Assembly (NCBI GenBank): GCA_045580305.1
Contig: JAZNNQ010000056.1
Span: 1 to 32,382, forward strand
Length of the DNA stretch: 32,382 nt
From: RGIG7332 sp045580305
GTDB taxonomy: Bacteria > Bacillota > Clostridia > Oscillospirales > JAAYXM01
Reading direction: 5' to 3'
Shown: positions 31,078 to 32,382 of the stretch, in pieces
Layout: each line of letters opens with the position of its first letter
How positions within the stretch are numbered: position 1 is the stretch's first letter
Program-made: the position numbers and the translations under genes
The notes under the pieces: generated by a model
The model's input: the letters and a program-made list of their open reading frames with translations, nothing else
Databases searched by the model: none
Told to the model about the DNA's origin: nothing

Positions 31078-31647
31078 TTACAAAATGGTGCTCTGAAATG
31101 CTATCGCCCGTCCCAAAATGCGGACACCGCTAAGGGCGTCCTTTGAATAGGAAAGCACCGGATAAGCGGGGTTTTCCGGATGAAGCTCCAAAGTATCTCC
31201 CTTTATATATACGCGCTTCAAGGTGGCCTCGTCACCGATGAGCACCGCGCAGATCTCACCGCTATTCAATGTGTCGCACTTTTTGATAAACACGATGTCG
31301 CCGTTCATTATCCGCGCGCCGATCATACTGTCACCCTTGGCGCGAAGGCAGAAGTCCGCCTTTATGTCGGTTTCAATGTAACATTCATAGCTCTCGTCCG
31401 CGAATATGGGCGCACCGCAGGCGATGTCGCCCAAAAGAGGCACGCCGACACTGCCCGAGAGCAGGTAGGCGGGTGTGGTTTCAAGAAAACTCGCCGCACG
31501 CTCGATAAGATTTAAGGGCAGGTTGTTTACCCCCGCCTCGATCTTTGCGATGGATGAACGGGAGCGCAGACCAAGGGCGTGTGCCAGCGTTTCCTGCGAT
31601 ATTTTAAGCGCTTTGCGCCGTTTTTGTATTCTGTTTCCGATAGTCAT
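31078..31647 (-). CDS. LexA/CI-type self-cleaving repressor (XRE + S24)
   Basis: The 189-residue protein has an XRE helix-turn-helix (about 4-58; SQETLAHALGLRSRSSIAK) and a C-terminal S24 peptidase domain with a cleavage site Cys77-Gly78 (DIACGAP), nucleophile Ser107 (KGDSMIG) and Lys144 (TLKRVY). Such repressors cut themselves on DNA damage or other stress and release their operators. The site AGGTGAT before 31647 fixes the start, not the longer frame to 31734. Operator-like repeats lie upstream. It may regulate itself, the rightward promoter and perhaps the neighbouring operons. Confidence 0.86.
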   Translation of the reverse strand: MTIGNRIQKRRKALKISQETLAHALGLRSRSSIAKIEAGVNNLPLNLIERAASFLETTPAYLLSGSVGVPLLGDIACGAPIFADESYECYIETDIKADFCLRAKGDSMIGARIMNGDIVFIKKCDTLNSGEICAVLIGDEATLKRVYIKGDTLELHPENPAYPVLSYSKDALSGVRILGRAIAFQSTIL

Positions 31648-31761
31648 ACTATCACCTCCGTGCCGAGATAAATCGTTTACAATAGGCCCTGCACTTGTTA
31701 AATTTCCGTATTTCCGGATTGTCGGTCTGGACAAGCGTTGGTATTATCTCGGCACTATTGT

Positions 31762-31795
31762 AGCATATTCTTCAACAAAAATCAAGATGTTGACA
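31762..31795 (-). promoter_or_regulatory. Promoter of the LexA-like gene
   Basis: On the minus strand TTGATT and TACAAT are 17 bases apart and lie about 110 bases before the start codon. TCAACA/TGTTGA half-sites overlap it, as expected for self-repression. Confidence 0.6.
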
Positions 31796-31806
31796 AATAT
31801 TCAACA
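31772..31806. promoter_or_regulatory. Operator-like half-sites TCAACA / TGTTGA
   Basis: TCAACA (31772-31777), TGTTGA (31788-31793) and TCAACA (31801-31806) alternate in orientation, spaced 10 and 7 bases. They cover both divergent promoters and suit a dimeric repressor such as the adjacent XRE-S24 protein. Confidence 0.55.
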
Positions 31807-31818
31807 ATGGTTTATAAT
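31790..31818 (+). promoter_or_regulatory. Consensus sigma-A promoter, rightward
   Basis: TTGACA (31790-31795) and TATAAT (31813-31818) are separated by 17 bases, an exact consensus. It points away from the LexA-like gene into a region without a credible gene, so the product may be an untranslated RNA or a gene lost to repeat insertion. Confidence 0.75.
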
Positions 31819-31829
31819 GGTAGCCATAA

Positions 31830-31922
31830 ATTAAGGCGAGCCTTCTCACGGGCAGTCGAAAAAAGTTTTTATATTTGTAGCAAAGACCGCGTCTAACACG
31901 GTAGTCTGTATTGAGCGGCGAC
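31830..31922 (+). other. Untranslated stretch after the consensus promoter
   Basis: Nothing codes here: no start codon with a good site and a long frame. It is A/T-rich in the middle (AAAAAAGTTTTTATATTTG). With the following repeats it makes a gene-poor right end of about 735 bases. Confidence 0.35.
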
Positions 31923-31923
31923 A

Positions 31924-31968
31924 ATCCCTCCGTCACCTGCGGTGACACCTCCCTTTACACAAGGGAGG
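31924..31968. repeat. Extragenic palindromic repeat, partial copy
   Basis: ATCCCTCCGTCACC followed by TGC and GGTGAC, then CCTCCCTT / AAGGGAGG, is the second half of the left-edge unit with substitutions. Confidence 0.7.
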
Positions 31969-32098
31969 CTTTGCAGGGGATACGCTCTACACATAGCCTT
32001 CGCCCTGATGTCGGAGAAGGTGTCATCGAAGATGACGGATGAGGGGAGCAAACCAAGCCTGCTATCGCATACCGCAGATGGTTTAATTGTCTCCGACG

Positions 32099-32124
32099 GC
32101 CTACTTTTGATTGCAAAAGTAGGC
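32099..32124. repeat. Inverted repeat GCCTACTTTTG / CAAAAGTAGGC
   Basis: A perfect 11-bp stem with loop ATTG lies between the two palindromic repeat copies. Extragenic hairpins of this sequence type recur in Clostridia genomes; there is no T-run. Confidence 0.6.
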
Positions 32125-32178
32125 AAAACGCAGGGGGAGCGATACGAGCGCTGCCGGTGGCAGATGAAGCGACCCCCC

Positions 32179-32300
32179 AAAAAGCCTCCCCTGTGCAAGG
32201 GGAGGTGGGTTGCAAAGCAACTCGGAGGGGTTGTAGGGTGGAGTATCTCTCCCTCAGTCTCGTTAATGCTCGACAGCTCCCCCAACAGAGGGAGCCTGTG
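32179..32300. repeat. Extragenic palindromic repeat, right-edge copy
   Basis: Positions 32179-32235 repeat 152-208 with one difference in 57 bases, in the same orientation. Degenerate pieces (CTCCCTCAGTCTCG, GCTCCCCCAACAGAGGGAGC) follow. A long frame through these repeats is not a gene. Confidence 0.8.
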
Positions 32301-32382
32301 GGGGGAGCGGTTGTAGTTTATGCCGCAGGCAGAAACGGAGATAAGCGGACTTTGCGACAAAAAAGCAGCATCAAAACAAAGC

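Noticed and set aside
31648..31734. Longer N-terminus of the LexA-like protein
   Set aside because: The extension has no family resemblance and the ribosome-binding site lies before 31647.
31942..32316. 124-codon frame across the right-edge repeats
   Set aside because: It consists of palindromic repeat sequence, has no ribosome-binding site and codes for a low-complexity Pro/Ser/Lys mix.

Overview
The window looks like a chromosomal segment of an anaerobic gut-type Clostridia (Oscillospirales-like Firmicutes). This is inferred from the purine-rich Shine-Dalgarno sites before almost every gene, sigma-A promoters, Rho-independent terminators, a cysteine-rich protein typical of Clostridia, and extragenic palindromic repeats of the kind common in that group. 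No tRNA, rRNA, CRISPR array, transposase, integrase or relaxase gene was seen.

Layout. 1-310: tandem palindromic repeats. 384-3217: a 48-residue lipoprotein-like gene, a nicotinamidase-type hydrolase, NH3-dependent NAD synthetase (nadE) and a membrane-anchored HtrA protease, closed by a strong hairpin. 3260-3700: an unusual non-coding stretch with three successive long-range hairpins (CCGGGGAG arms) that enclose strong ribosome-binding sites and micro-ORFs. 3888-30150: about 26 kb of co-oriented genes in five transcription blocks, the centre of interest. Block I (3888-9686): ClpP-like protease, Sel1/degenerate AAA-like protein, soluble TraG/VirD4-type ATPase, winged-helix protein, zinc-ribbon PcfJ-like protein. 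Block II (9944-13313): ECF-like sigma factor, zinc-finger anti-sigma-like protein, two YbjN-like proteins, a CARF-nuclease of the Card1/Can2 type. Block III (13449-19480): a fusion of Clp-type AAA, receiver-like domain and FtsH protease, then a membrane RCK-like/RyR protein. Block IV (19737-25198): SNF2-type helicase, MoxR ATPase, VWA metallopeptidase. Block V (25266-30150): LRR membrane protein, polytopic protein, membrane zinc protease, guanylate-kinase-like protein, phosphoesterase, ASCH-KptA fusion. 30192-31647, minus strand: a Clostridia-type cysteine-rich protein and a LexA/CI-type repressor. 31830-32382: the same repeat family as at the left edge, including a 57-base direct copy.

How it may work together (inference). 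The cluster combines sensors of nucleotide signals (CARF, RyR), an NAD-consuming enzyme (KptA), several energy-dependent or compartmental proteases (ClpP, FtsH, zinc proteases), DNA/RNA motors (TraG-like, SNF2) and its own sigma/anti-sigma pair. Four of the five blocks start with the same element, TGCGAAAAA followed 13-14 bases later by RTTC, so they are probably one regulon. The simplest reading is a large, previously little-described stress or anti-phage response system in which a CARF effector works without CRISPR. A conjugative element is less likely because relaxase, integrase and mating-channel genes are absent.
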